Shown here: one piece after another, positions 26,573 to 39,073 of the stretch
Position numbering within the stretch: position 1 is the first letter of the stretch
How the letters are laid out: each line of letters opens with the position of its first letter
DNA from: Nocardia mikamii NBRC 108933
Lineage (GTDB): Bacteria; Actinomycetota; Actinomycetes; Mycobacteriales; Mycobacteriaceae
Length of the DNA: 64,000 bases
NCBI RefSeq assembly: GCF_001613505.1
Contig: NZ_BDCM01000003.1
Span: 558,001-622,000, forward strand
Direction: 5' to 3'
Program-made: the position numbers and the translations under genes
Notes under the pieces: generated by a model
What the model was told of the DNA's origin: nothing
The model's database searches: none
The model's input: only the letters and a program-made list of their open reading frames with translations

Positions 26573-28189
26573 TCAGCGCCCGGCGCGGATGATCGCCTCG
26601 ACGTTGCGTTCGGCCAGCGCGGTGATCGTCAGCGACGGGTTGGCCGCGCCCGTGCTGCCCGGAATCGCCGCGCCGTCGACCACGTACAGCCCGGGACAGC
26701 CGTTGACCCGGCCGTAGTTGTCGGTGGCCCGGCCCAGTACCGCACCGCCGAGGGGATGCGCGGTGAACGGGGCATTGGCGTCGTAGCCCAGCGCCTGATA
26801 GTCGAACAGCGCGCCCGACCGCTCGGCGATACGCTGGTCGACCGCGCGGCAGGCGGCCACGACCCGATCCTGAGCCGCACGCGGCCAGCTCAGGGCGGCG
26901 GTATTGCGCGCGGCGTCGTAGGTGATGCGCGTGCGGGTCGGATCGATCACCAGCCCGAGTGAGGCCAATGCGCCGGTCTCCACCGGAATTCCGGGGATGT
27001 ACCAGCTCTCCAACGTCAACGGCATGCCGGATTCGTCGAAGATCCGGCTGGCACTCGGCACACCCTGCCCCAGCCCCGAGAGCCGGCTCTCACCGCGAGC
27101 CAGCGCGACGTCGCCGTTGGTGCCCCAGCCGTCGCCGACATGTTCGTCGAGGTTGGGCAGCGTGCCGGTGGCGCGGGCACGGACCAGCAGTTCGGTGGTG
27201 CCGATGGATCCCGCGCCGAGAAACAGCTTGTCGCAGGTCAGAGTCCTGACGCTGAGGACCGCGCCGGTCGGGTCGATTTTGGAGACCCGTACGACGTAGC
27301 GGTCACCGTCGCGGCCGATGCTGTCCACCCGATGCCCCGCATACACCGACGAGCGGCCCGTGGCATGCGCGTACTTCAGATAGTTCTGGTTGAGGTCGAA
27401 CTTCGCACCGTTCGAGTTGCCGAGATTGCTGCGGGCCGCGGTGGCCGACGCGCGCGTGGCACCGGCCAATTCGGCGCGCACCGTATCCCATTTGAAGATG
27501 GACTCGCTGGGCCGCGGCTCGTATCCGGCCGCGCGCACCTGATCGTCCCACATCCGGGAATGGGCGAACGGAGCCGAATTGTAGATATCGGCCGGCATGA
27601 CCGACAGGCCGAGCATCTGCCGCACGCGCGGATAGTAGATGCGCTCCAATTCGGTGTAATCGACTGTGCCACCGAAGATCTCGTCGAAATGCCGGCGCTC
27701 CGGAGCGATCATGCACCCGGAGAAGATCACCGACCCGCCGCCCACGGCCGCGGCCCGCCACACATCGATCCCGTCGAATTCGGTGACATCGAGGACACCG
27801 CCGAAATCGGCGAAATGCATGGCGACCTTGGTGACGCCGGTGAAACTGGTGCGATGCCAGAAGCCGCGCCCGTCGGGCAGATCGTCACCGGTGAAGATCT
27901 CTCGCCACGGATCGTTCGGCCAGCGCGACCCGCGCTCCAGCACCGTGTTCGCGATCCCCGCCTCGGCCAGTCGCAATGCCGCGACGGCGGCGCCGAATCC
28001 GGAGCCGATCACGATCGCCTCGGTATGCTCCGGCGGATCCGCGAGCGGTACGAAGATCTCCGACACCCAGTTGCGGAACATTCCGTTCCAGGCCGGATCG
28101 GCGGCGGCTGTTCCGGTCTCGCGCAACGCGCCCGTGGCACCCAGCAAAACCGCAGCACCGGCCGCCTGTAGAAAGGCACGTCTCCGCAC
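26573..28189 (-). CDS. exported cholesterol oxidase (GMC type)
   Basis: 538 residues. A Tat-type signal (RRRAFLQAAGAAVLLG then AAAD near residue 30) exports it. The FAD motif is EAIVIGSGFGAAVAALRLAE. The C-terminus FTAHPLGGAVLGRATDNYG followed by GAANPSLTITALAERN matches Streptomyces/Brevibacterium class I cholesterol oxidase at the active-site His (H447) and Asn (N485). It oxidises and isomerises cholesterol to cholestenone outside the cell. The GTG follows GGGAGGT. No KstR site is visible upstream, unlike the GMC gene at 5.25 kb. Confidence 0.92.
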   Translation of the reverse strand: MRRRAFLQAAGAAVLLGATGALRETGTAAADPAWNGMFRNWVSEIFVPLADPPEHTEAIVIGSGFGAAVAALRLAEAGIANTVLERGSRWPNDPWREIFTGDDLPDGRGFWHRTSFTGVTKVAMHFADFGGVLDVTEFDGIDVWRAAAVGGGSVIFSGCMIAPERRHFDEIFGGTVDYTELERIYYPRVRQMLGLSVMPADIYNSAPFAHSRMWDDQVRAAGYEPRPSESIFKWDTVRAELAGATRASATAARSNLGNSNGAKFDLNQNYLKYAHATGRSSVYAGHRVDSIGRDGDRYVVRVSKIDPTGAVLSVRTLTCDKLFLGAGSIGTTELLVRARATGTLPNLDEHVGDGWGTNGDVALARGESRLSGLGQGVPSASRIFDESGMPLTLESWYIPGIPVETGALASLGLVIDPTRTRITYDAARNTAALSWPRAAQDRVVAACRAVDQRIAERSGALFDYQALGYDANAPFTAHPLGGAVLGRATDNYGRVNGCPGLYVVDGAAIPGSTGAANPSLTITALAERNVEAIIRAGR

Positions 28190-28316
28190 CGGCCACCTCC
28201 CTCATCACGCATGGCCGCGCGCGAGACTACCGCCGAACTTCCTATCTCTCAACAGGATCGGCGTCGACGACCGCGCTGTTACATGCGCGATCGCTATATC
28301 ACGTAGTGGAGGGGAT

Positions 28317-29027
28317 TCAGGCGCGCAGGCGTTCGCGGCGCAGCCGGTCGACCTCGGGCAGGTCGAGCGGTTCCAGTTCGCGACCGCCGAGGGCGCGCGT
28401 GAGCAGGTAATCGGCCAGTTCGGGGTTGCGGGCCAGTGCCGGGCCGTGCATGTAGGTGCCGATCACCGAGCCCTGCACCACCCCCTCGATGCCGTCGCCG
28501 ACACCGTTGCCGACGCCCTTGGTGACCCGGCCCAGTCCGGTCGCGTCCGCGCCGAGAGTCGTTCCGCCCCGGTGATTTTCGAAGCCGGTGAGCGGCTGGG
28601 TCAGGCCGGCCGGCAGCGGCGTGGTGGCGACCTCTCCGATGGACCGGATCCGCTGCGGAGCGGTGGTCACGTCGAACAGGCCGACACCGTCCACCCGCTC
28701 CCCCGCCGAGGTTTCGTACCAATTGCCCAGCACCTGGATCGCAGCGCAGATGGCAAGTACCGGAACGCCTTTCGCGGCCGCACGCTGCAGACCCGGATAG
28801 CGCTGCAGATGCCTGGTCGCCAAGCGCTGCGCCGAGTCCTCGGCGCCGCCGAGGGTGTAGATGTCCAGCGTCTCCGGCACCGCGTCCTCGAGCGTGATCT
28901 CCACGATCTCGGCATCGATACCGCGCATGCGCAGCCGCTGCCGCAGGACCAGCGCATTGCCGCCGTCACCGTAGGTGCCCATCACATCGGGCAGCACCAG
29001 CCCGATCCGTACCGTCGATTCAGCCAT
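28317..29027 (-). CDS. gatD: lipid II isoglutaminyl synthase, glutaminase subunit
   Basis: 236 residues of a CobB/CobQ-like class I amidotransferase. The oxyanion/nucleophile region reads VPVLAICAAIQVLG with the catalytic Cys, and the partner His is in GSVIGTYMHGPALARN. It supplies ammonia to MurT to amidate the alpha-carboxyl of D-Glu in lipid II, which is essential in mycobacteria. Its ATG overlaps the murT stop by one base (TGATG), so production is coupled stoichiometrically. It is the Rv3713 counterpart. Confidence 0.95.
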   Translation of the reverse strand: MAESTVRIGLVLPDVMGTYGDGGNALVLRQRLRMRGIDAEIVEITLEDAVPETLDIYTLGGAEDSAQRLATRHLQRYPGLQRAAAKGVPVLAICAAIQVLGNWYETSAGERVDGVGLFDVTTAPQRIRSIGEVATTPLPAGLTQPLTGFENHRGGTTLGADATGLGRVTKGVGNGVGDGIEGVVQGSVIGTYMHGPALARNPELADYLLTRALGGRELEPLDLPEVDRLRRERLRA

Positions 29028-30262
29028 CAGTGGTTTCCGTCCAGATCGCGATTCAAATCCCGGAAGGCGGTGTAGTTGGCGAGCACCTCGACCCGCCCGG
29101 GCGGACAGGATGCGATGGCACGCAACGGATTCGGCACCGTCGTGTGCTCGACACCGGCGTAGGTCAGCCGCACGCCCAGGTCGGTGGCGCGCTCGCCCGC
29201 GGCGACCACCTGGGTGCCCTCGAAGTGCTCGAAGCGCACATCCCACAGCCAGGACAGATCCTCGCCGTCGGGCACCTGGCCGTTGACCGCGATCACCAAA
29301 CCCGTCGCGTCGGGGTCGATCATGGACAGCGCCTCCTGCCACCCGGCCGGATTCTTGGCCAGCAGCAGGCGCGCGGAATGCTCACCCACCTGCACGGTGC
29401 GGTAGCGGCCGGCGATCTCGCGAACGGTTCCGGCGGCCTGCGCCGCGGTTTCCGCACGGCCGCCCAGCGCGACCGCGGCGGCCACCGCCTGCGCGGCGTT
29501 GCCGCGATTGGCGCGCCCCGGAAGCGCAAGGTGCAGCGGCAGTTTCAGTCCGTCGGGCCCGCACAGATACTCGGCGTCGACCCACCACTGCGGATCGGGC
29601 CGATGGAAGTCGGCACCGGTGCTGCGCCAGTGGTTGCCCTCCCAGACGATCGGCTCGCCGCTGCGGGGGCAGCTGGTGGCGTCGACCGCCCAGCCGCTGC
29701 CCGCCGACACCCACACCACATGGGGATGGTCGTAGGCGATCGAGGAGATCAGCACGTCGTCACAGTTGGCGATCAGCACGGTGTCGGGATGGCGGGCCAT
29801 ACCCTCGCGCAGCTTGCGCTCGATCATGTTGATCTCGCCGACCCGGTCGAGCTGATCACGGCTCAGATTCAGCAGCACCACCGCGGCCGGATTCAGCGCA
29901 TCGGCCACGTGCGGCAGATGCAGTTCGTCGACCTCGATGGCGGCCAGCGGCGCGGCGCGGTCGACACTGAGCGCGGCGACGATTCCGGCATCCATATTCG
30001 CCCCGTCGGCCTGCGTCACGACGTGGCCCAGTTCGGCCAGCGCGGCCGCGGTCATCCGGGTCGTCGTCGACTTGCCGTTGGTACCGGTGACCAGCACCGT
30101 CCGCCGGTCACGGCCCAGCTGGGTCATGATGTCCGGGGCGATCTGCAGGGCGATCAGCCCGCCGATCATCGACCCCTTACCGCGTCCGGCCTTCTGTGAG
30201 GCCCACGACGCCGCTGCCGCCGCCCGCAGCGCCAGCCGTCCGCGCACCGAGATGTCTGCCAC
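29027..30262 (-). CDS. murT: lipid II isoglutaminyl synthase, Mur-ligase subunit
   Basis: 411 residues, close to M. tuberculosis MurT. The P-loop VLVTGTNGKSTTTRM, the AAIEVDELHLPHV region and the C-terminal MurT domain (LSWLWDVRFEHFEG, TYAGVEHTTVP) are intact. It activates D-Glu of lipid II for amidation with GatD. I chose the GTG at VADISVRG because the minus-strand -10-like TACACT (30269-30274) ends 6 nt upstream, predicting a leaderless transcript; a GTG at 30289 would lie upstream of that promoter. Confidence 0.94.
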   Translation of the reverse strand: MADISVRGRLALRAAAAASWASQKAGRGKGSMIGGLIALQIAPDIMTQLGRDRRTVLVTGTNGKSTTTRMTAAALAELGHVVTQADGANMDAGIVAALSVDRAAPLAAIEVDELHLPHVADALNPAAVVLLNLSRDQLDRVGEINMIERKLREGMARHPDTVLIANCDDVLISSIAYDHPHVVWVSAGSGWAVDATSCPRSGEPIVWEGNHWRSTGADFHRPDPQWWVDAEYLCGPDGLKLPLHLALPGRANRGNAAQAVAAAVALGGRAETAAQAAGTVREIAGRYRTVQVGEHSARLLLAKNPAGWQEALSMIDPDATGLVIAVNGQVPDGEDLSWLWDVRFEHFEGTQVVAAGERATDLGVRLTYAGVEHTTVPNPLRAIASCPPGRVEVLANYTAFRDLNRDLDGNH

Positions 30263-30336
30263 CACGCGAGTGTATTGGTGGGCAGACACCCGTGCGCGAC
30301 CGGCCGATGTGATCTGCGACCGGCGTCGGGAGGCGG

Positions 30337-30954
30337 TCAGTAGAGCATGCGCCGGTAGTTCTCCGGTGAGTAGTAGTCACACAGCTCCTCCAGCGATTCG
30401 GTGGTGTTGCGCTGCACCTGCTTCACCAGGACCGCATGGCTGGGCAGCGGATCCTCCGGCCAGCGTTCGGGCCGCCACAACTCGCTGCGCAGCAACGCCT
30501 TGGCGCAGTGGTAGAAGATCTGCTCGATCGCCACCTCGATGGCGAGGATCGGCCGGTGCCCCTTGACCACCATGTCGTCGAAGTAGGGCGCGTCGCGCAG
30601 CAGCCGCGCCCGGCCGTTGATCCGCAGCGTCTCGTTGCGCCCGGGAATGAGGAAGAGCACGCCGACATGCGGATTGGACAGGATGTTGAAGTATCCGTCG
30701 CCCCGCCGATTGCCCGGCCGCTCCGGAACGGCCAGGGTGTGGTCGTCGATCACGTGCACGAATCCGGCCGGATCGCCCTTCGGCGAGGCATCGCAACGAC
30801 CGTCGGCGTCGCTGGTGGCCAGGACGGCGAACGGCGCGGTCGCGATCCACTCCCGATCGAGCGGATGCAGGCGCGTCCGTTCCTTCGTCGCGGCGCGCGG
30901 CGCCGGCTCACCGAGCAGTTCCCGAAGTTCGGCGGCGCTGGTGATCTCGCTCAT
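30337..30954 (-). CDS. pyridoxamine 5'-phosphate oxidase-fold flavin protein (MSMEG_1061-like)
   Basis: 205 residues. A split-barrel flavin-binding core: FAVLATSDADGRCDASPKGDPAGFVHVIDD, GDGYFNILSNPHVGVLFLIPG, LRINGRARLL, and C-terminal HCAKALLRSELW. Proteins with this layout bind FMN or F420 and act on small redox substrates. The ATG at MSEITSAAEL follows GGGGTG. It is 36 bp downstream of the Tat-exported FAD oxidoreductase and may share its transcript. Confidence 0.85.
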   Translation of the reverse strand: MSEITSAAELRELLGEPAPRAATKERTRLHPLDREWIATAPFAVLATSDADGRCDASPKGDPAGFVHVIDDHTLAVPERPGNRRGDGYFNILSNPHVGVLFLIPGRNETLRINGRARLLRDAPYFDDMVVKGHRPILAIEVAIEQIFYHCAKALLRSELWRPERWPEDPLPSHAVLVKQVQRNTTESLEELCDYYSPENYRRMLY

Positions 30955-30990
30955 CACCCCATTGAACGCGCGAGATACGCCGCCCGCCAC

Positions 30991-32745
30991 CTACATCGGG
31001 ACGTCGAACATATTCGGCTGTCCGGCGGCGTAGCGCGCGCTGTCGGCCTGGCGCAGCGGCTCCAGCTGCGGCGCCCGATACAGCTCGAACAACCGGCAGC
31101 GGGTGGCGTTCGAACCCGAGACGTCCAGCAGCGCGTTCACCGCGGTGCGAGCCGCCTCGCAGGCTCCTTCCATCGTCGCGAGATCGATATTCGTGCGGAC
31201 GTAATCGCCTGCGAGGAAAAGGTTTTCCAGATCACCGTGCGCGTTCGGGCGCGCCGCCCACGAACCCGCGGTGTTGATCAGCAGCGGATCGACGTTGGTA
31301 TTGCGGTTCCGCGCGGCATCCCAGCTCACCCCGGTGTCCAGGAACCACGACACCAGATCCGAATCATCCAGCGCGGCACGGCCTTCCAGATGCTTCTGCA
31401 ACTGCGCCCAGACCTCGCGGGCGATTTCGTCGTGGGTGCATTCGATCGCCGGCTTGCCGTACAGAATGCCGGGGGTATTCCAGTCCGAGATGTCGACCGA
31501 CAGACAATCCCGGACCGTACCGTCCCCGGATTCGGAAAGCCTTGTGCGCGACCAGAACTGATTCTGCGCGATGGAGGTGAGCGACCACGGGGAGTCGACG
31601 TAGGCGGTATGGCCGCGCGCGATCTGGGTAGGACGGCGCAGATAGAACTGTATTCCGCTCATCCAGTTCACGACCAGGCCGTTCATGGCCGCCAATTCCG
31701 GCTGCACGGCCAGAATTTCCGGCGTCCACAGTGTGCGCGCGACCTCGACCGGCACCGCCAGCACGAAAAAGTCGGCGTCGACCGCCCGCTCGCCGCCGCC
31801 GACAGCCACCCGGGCGCCCGAGATGCGCCGATCGCGCACGTCCAGCCCGCGCAGTTCGGCGGTGTCGAAACGCACCCCCAAGCCGCGCAGATGGGCCACC
31901 CACGGGTCGATCCAGGCCTCGTTGGTCGGACCGTTCAGCAGCCGGTCCAGTGGTCCGTCGTTACCGGTCTCCAGCGGATTACCGAGGAACTGCTCACCCA
32001 TGGAACCGATGGTCCGGGTGCTGGCGTGATCGTCCTTGGCCGCCACCAGCAGTGTGGTGAGGGTGCGCGACATCAACATGCGGAATTCCTGGGAGCGACC
32101 GCGGGCGCCCACGAAATCGCGCCAGGCGAGTTTCTCCCACTCGCCGAAACGGCGATCATCGCAACTGGTGTTGAAAACCAGCAGCCGATTGGCGAAATAC
32201 GCCGCATCGGTCATCGGCATCTTCATCGAGGTGGAGATCACCGAGGCGACGGTCTGGCGGAAATCGTCGGGGGTGGCCCACGGTTTTCCGGCGCGCCCCA
32301 TCGGCACGATGGTGTCGTCGGCGCCGGCGCGGGAGAAACGCGCCTCGGCGGCCGGGACCAGATTGTCCCAGACACCGTTGGCATTGCCCGCGAACGGAAT
32401 TCGCCGCATGGTGTCGGGAATGTGATGATAGAAACCGGGGAAGAATCGGAAACCGTGTTCGCCCGGCAGATCGGCACGGCCGCCGCGACCGCTGTCCGGC
32501 ACCGGAATGCTGCGCGCCTTACCGCCCAGCGCCCGGCGTTCGTAGACCGTGACGTCGAATCCGCGTTCGGCCAATTCGTGCGCCGCAGTCAGTCCGGCGA
32601 CGCCGCCACCGAAAATCGCGACCCGCCGACCGGGATCGGCATTCGCACGACTCGGGCGCATCATGGCGCCCGCGGTTATCACACCCGCGCCGGCCGCCCC
32701 GCGAAGTACCGTCCTTCGCGAGACGGCCCCGTATTTTTCTGCCAT
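30991..32745 (-). CDS. Tat-exported FAD-dependent amine-oxidase-like oxidoreductase
   Basis: 584 residues. The Tat motif SRRTVLRGAAGAG is followed by a hydrophobic stretch and ANAD. The FAD site is VAIFGGGVAGLTAAHELAERG, then the ERRALGGKARS loop of the NAD(P)/FAD amine oxidase-phytoene desaturase superfamily, and the C-terminal NLFLAGDYVRTNIDLATMEGACEAA FAD-capping motif. It resembles hydroxysqualene dehydroxylase and carotenoid desaturase-like proteins, but its export suggests an extracellular lipid or sterol substrate. The stop is followed by the PPOX-like gene. Confidence 0.85.
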   Translation of the reverse strand: MAEKYGAVSRRTVLRGAAGAGVITAGAMMRPSRANADPGRRVAIFGGGVAGLTAAHELAERGFDVTVYERRALGGKARSIPVPDSGRGGRADLPGEHGFRFFPGFYHHIPDTMRRIPFAGNANGVWDNLVPAAEARFSRAGADDTIVPMGRAGKPWATPDDFRQTVASVISTSMKMPMTDAAYFANRLLVFNTSCDDRRFGEWEKLAWRDFVGARGRSQEFRMLMSRTLTTLLVAAKDDHASTRTIGSMGEQFLGNPLETGNDGPLDRLLNGPTNEAWIDPWVAHLRGLGVRFDTAELRGLDVRDRRISGARVAVGGGERAVDADFFVLAVPVEVARTLWTPEILAVQPELAAMNGLVVNWMSGIQFYLRRPTQIARGHTAYVDSPWSLTSIAQNQFWSRTRLSESGDGTVRDCLSVDISDWNTPGILYGKPAIECTHDEIAREVWAQLQKHLEGRAALDDSDLVSWFLDTGVSWDAARNRNTNVDPLLINTAGSWAARPNAHGDLENLFLAGDYVRTNIDLATMEGACEAARTAVNALLDVSGSNATRCRLFELYRAPQLEPLRQADSARYAAGQPNMFDVPM

Positions 32746-32874
32746 CTATCGGGACCTCCACACCGCGGGTAACTGTATGCGGTGCGGCCGGGCCTCGTAT
32801 CGATTGGGGTAACAATTCGGCCGGGCAGCAATTCGGCGGGGAGGAAATCCTCGCAAACCGGTGCCCGGCGCGAA

Positions 32875-35061
32875 TCAGTAGCCCTGCGGGCCCGGATAGT
32901 GCCCCTGCGGACCCGGGTACTGGGTCTGCGGACCCGGGAACGGCGGCTGCGGGACGTGATATCCGAAATCGTCGGCGACCATGGCCGCCAATTCCAGCAG
33001 CGCCCGCCGGGTCGGCTTGCCGACCAGTTCCAGATCGATCTCCGCGCCCTCGGCGAGATGATCGTCGAACGGCACCACCTGCACCGCGCGGGTGCGGTCG
33101 AGGAACAGTTTGCGCAGCTGGTCCAGGTCGACGGTCGAGGCGCCGCGGCGGGAGGCGTTGACCACCACCACGGTCCGCTCCACCAGCTTGCTGTAGCCGT
33201 GGTGCTCCAGCCAGTCCAGCGTCGCCGAGGCACTGCGCGCGCCGTCGATGGCCGGGGAGGTGACCAGGATCAGCGAACTCGCCATATCCAGCACACCGGC
33301 CATCGCCGAATGCATCAGTCCGGTACCGCAGTCGGTGAGAATGATGTTGTAGAACTGCTGCAGGATGCCGATCGCGCGCCGGTAATCGGCCTCGCTGAAA
33401 GCCTCCGAAACGGCCGGATCCTGTTCGCTGGCAAGCACTTCCAGCCGGCTCGGCGCCTGCGAGGTGTGGGCCCGCACATCCGAGTAGCGGCCGATGTGCT
33501 GATCCTCGAGCAGATTGCGGACCGTCGAGCGGGTCTGACGCGGCACCCGGTGGGCCAGGGTCCCGAGGTCGGGATTGGCGTCGATGGCGATGACGCGATC
33601 ACCGCGCAGCGAAGCGAAGGTCGAGCCCAAACCGACTGTGGTCGTGGTCTTTCCGACGCCGCCCTTGAGCGACAGGATCGCGATCCGGTAGTCACCGCGC
33701 ACCGGCTGATTCACCCGATCCACCAGTTCGCGGTAGATCACATCGGCCGACGATTCGCCCGGATTGATGGCGCCACCGGTCACCTTGTGCACGGCCCGGC
33801 GCCAGCCGCTGCGCGGTGAACGCCGCGCCCGCTTGAGCAGATTCAGGTCGTTGACCGAATTGCCCGGCTGCACCGGCTGGGTCATGTGCTGCGGCTGGAA
33901 CGTCGACTGCGGCGGCTGCTGCTGATACGCCTGCGGCAGTTGCTGTTGCGGTCCGGGACCGCCCTGCCAGCCGCCCTGCTGCTGCGGTTGATACTGCTGG
34001 GGCTGCTGCGGCGGAGTCGACGGCAGCGGCGGCGGCGCCCAGCTGAAGATCGGTCCGCCCGCATCGGCGTCCCCACCCTGCTGCTCGGGACCGGGCGGCG
34101 GCCCCTGCCGCTCGTCGAAGACCCGGCGGACCATACCGTCGGCGCCGATCTCCTGGCGGATCTCACCGTACGGCGTTTCCTGGCGAACCTCGCCGTACCC
34201 GGGTCCCGGCTCACCGGCACCGGGCCGGAAGCCGCCCTGCTCACCGGGATTGCCCTGCGCGGCGAAACCACCCGGATCGCCCGGATTGCCGTGCGGCGCG
34301 AATCCACCCGGCTCCCCGGGGTTTCCGGGCGGCGCAAAACCACCCTGCTCACCGGGAGGCGCGAAACCGCCTTGCTCACCCGGGAATCCCCCCGGCGCGA
34401 AACCACCCGGGTCGCCGGGGTTTCCGGGCGGCGCGAAATTGCCCGCTTCGCCGGGGAAGGCGGCCGGTGCGAAGCCACCCGGGTCGCCGGGGTGTCCCGG
34501 CGGCGGGAAGCCACCCTGATCGGCGGGGCCGCCGGGCGGCGCGAAACCGCCCTGCTCACCGGGGAATCCATTGGGCGCGAAACCGTCCGGGCCGGGACCA
34601 CCCGCCCACGGCGGCGGGAACCCGCTCGGATCTCCCGGCGGGGCGAACGGACCGGCATGGTCGTTCATCGGGAAACCCGGCGGCGCGAAACCCTGATTCG
34701 GCGGATACGGATTCGCTCCCGGCGGCGCGAACGGGCCCGGTGCGAATCCCCCCTGTTCGGGCGGGGCGAAGCCATCGGGTCCGAACTGCGGACCGGGTGC
34801 GAACGTGGTCTGCTCGATACCGTCGGGCACCGGCGGAATGATCCCGGACGCCGCGTGTTCGAACTCCGCGGATTCGTCGGCGGGTGCGCCGTTCGGTTCG
34901 GCTTCGGACGTCACGCTCGCCGTCCCGTCGGATGCCGTTGTGTCCGCGTCGGATTCGTCCTGCGACGGCAGCGAGGTCGGATTGTCCTGGTCGGCAGCTG
35001 TATCGCCCATTCCCTGCCCCTGCAACCAAGGCGGTGAAGTGGAGTTGTCGTTAGTCGTCAC
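32875..35061 (-). CDS. MinD/ParA-like ATPase with long Pro-Gly repeat N-terminus (EspI-like)
   Basis: 728 residues from GTG after GGGGGA. Residues 1-80 are acidic, 80-400 are Pro/Gly/Gln-rich with imperfect GGFAPPGNPGDP-type repeats, and from about 450 a MinD-like domain begins: IAILSLKGGVGKTTTT is the deviant Walker A (465-473), then VIAIDANPDLGTLA and IILTDCGTGL. The layout resembles EspI-like proteins near ESX secretion loci, but no ESX genes are present here. It ends with a repeated YPGPQ tail. Its role may be positioning or regulation at the envelope; this is an inference. Confidence 0.85.
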   Translation of the reverse strand: MTTNDNSTSPPWLQGQGMGDTAADQDNPTSLPSQDESDADTTASDGTASVTSEAEPNGAPADESAEFEHAASGIIPPVPDGIEQTTFAPGPQFGPDGFAPPEQGGFAPGPFAPPGANPYPPNQGFAPPGFPMNDHAGPFAPPGDPSGFPPPWAGGPGPDGFAPNGFPGEQGGFAPPGGPADQGGFPPPGHPGDPGGFAPAAFPGEAGNFAPPGNPGDPGGFAPGGFPGEQGGFAPPGEQGGFAPPGNPGEPGGFAPHGNPGDPGGFAAQGNPGEQGGFRPGAGEPGPGYGEVRQETPYGEIRQEIGADGMVRRVFDERQGPPPGPEQQGGDADAGGPIFSWAPPPLPSTPPQQPQQYQPQQQGGWQGGPGPQQQLPQAYQQQPPQSTFQPQHMTQPVQPGNSVNDLNLLKRARRSPRSGWRRAVHKVTGGAINPGESSADVIYRELVDRVNQPVRGDYRIAILSLKGGVGKTTTTVGLGSTFASLRGDRVIAIDANPDLGTLAHRVPRQTRSTVRNLLEDQHIGRYSDVRAHTSQAPSRLEVLASEQDPAVSEAFSEADYRRAIGILQQFYNIILTDCGTGLMHSAMAGVLDMASSLILVTSPAIDGARSASATLDWLEHHGYSKLVERTVVVVNASRRGASTVDLDQLRKLFLDRTRAVQVVPFDDHLAEGAEIDLELVGKPTRRALLELAAMVADDFGYHVPQPPFPGPQTQYPGPQGHYPGPQGY
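34222..34590 (-). repeat. coding minisatellite for Gly-Gly-Phe-Ala-Pro repeats
   Basis: About residues 158-280 of the MinD-like protein consist of some ten imperfect units around GGFAPxGxPG(D/E)(P/Q). The DNA units are 30-42 bp and similar enough to permit slippage, so length polymorphism among strains is expected. The pattern is collagen-like and likely disordered. Confidence 0.8.
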
Positions 35062-35195
35062 GTTTCCCCCATCTGCTCGACAGAGTTCGAGCAGAGAGCT
35101 CGCGGCCAATGCGCCACAACGCTAGCACGCTGGCCGAATACGAGTCCCCCGGTGAACAGGGGCCGCACCCCGTACCGGACGGGTTGCCGCAGAAC

Positions 35196-35226
35196 ACCGC
35201 CCACCACCTTCCCGGCGGTGGGCGGT
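35196..35226 (-). terminator. terminator hairpin after leuA
   Basis: ACCGCCCACC and GGTGGGCGGT are perfect 10-bp arms with an 11-nt loop, 27 nt past the leuA stop on the minus strand. There is only a weak U-run (GTTCT). Confidence 0.6.
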
Positions 35227-35252
35227 CCCTGCTGTCGAGCGGGGTGTGCGGA

Positions 35253-38566
<3,314 letters not shown>

Positions 38567-38587
38567 GGATTCGTCCTATCGGGCCGC

Positions 38588-38926
38588 TCAGAACGGCAGG
38601 CCGGGCACGGAACCGCCGCCCATGCCGCCGGCGAGCGGGCCCAGTTTCTCGGCGGCCAGCTGCTGCGCGTTGGCCATCGCGTTGTTGACCGCCCCGACGA
38701 TCAGATCCTGCAGCGTCTCCACGTCTTCGGGATCGACCACCTTCGGATCGATCTGCAGCGACTGCACCTCGCCGCTGGCCTTGATCGTCACCCGCACCAG
38801 ACCGCCGCCGGCCTCACCCGTCACATCGGTGGCGGCGATTTCGGCCTGCGCGGCCATCACCGCCTGCTGCATCTGCTGCGCCTGCGCGAGCAGGGCCTGC
38901 ATATCGAGCTGTCCACCAGGCTCCAC
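38588..38926 (-). CDS. ybaB: YbaB/EbfC nucleoid-associated protein
   Basis: 112 residues. The Gln/Ala-rich coiled coil [19 protein letters not shown] is followed by [43 protein letters not shown], the full YbaB pattern. It is a dimeric DNA-binding protein. A 3' Gly/Met tail ([16 protein letters not shown]) is typical of actinobacterial homologues. In many genomes it sits with dnaX; here dnaX is 13 kb away, as in the mycobacterial arrangement where other genes intervene. Confidence 0.95.
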   Translation of the reverse strand: MEPGGQLDMQALLAQAQQMQQAVMAAQAEIAATDVTGEAGGGLVRVTIKASGEVQSLQIDPKVVDPEDVETLQDLIVGAVNNAMANAQQLAAEKLGPLAGGMGGGSVPGLPF

Positions 38927-39073
38927 GGTGATGTCCTCTCTGCGGGATGCGGATGTGCACCAGCGTAGTCACGTTTGGGTAGCGGTTGGCATCGGCCCAG
39001 GCGGGCCGATCTACCATCTGATGCGGAGTCGGGGACGGACACAGGGTCGGGAACCATCCGGTGGAGGCCGGCC

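Noticed and set aside
28190..28316. KstR site upstream of the cholesterol oxidase
   Set aside because: I scanned for AACNNGTT with flanking T and A and found none in this gap.
30436..32772. 778-codon plus-strand frame
   Set aside because: Antisense to the PPOX-like and FAD oxidoreductase genes, both with clear motifs.
34222..34590. Regular repeats resembling a CRISPR array at first sight
   Set aside because: The units are contiguous in one reading frame, encode GGFAP-type peptides and have no unique spacers. It is a coding minisatellite.
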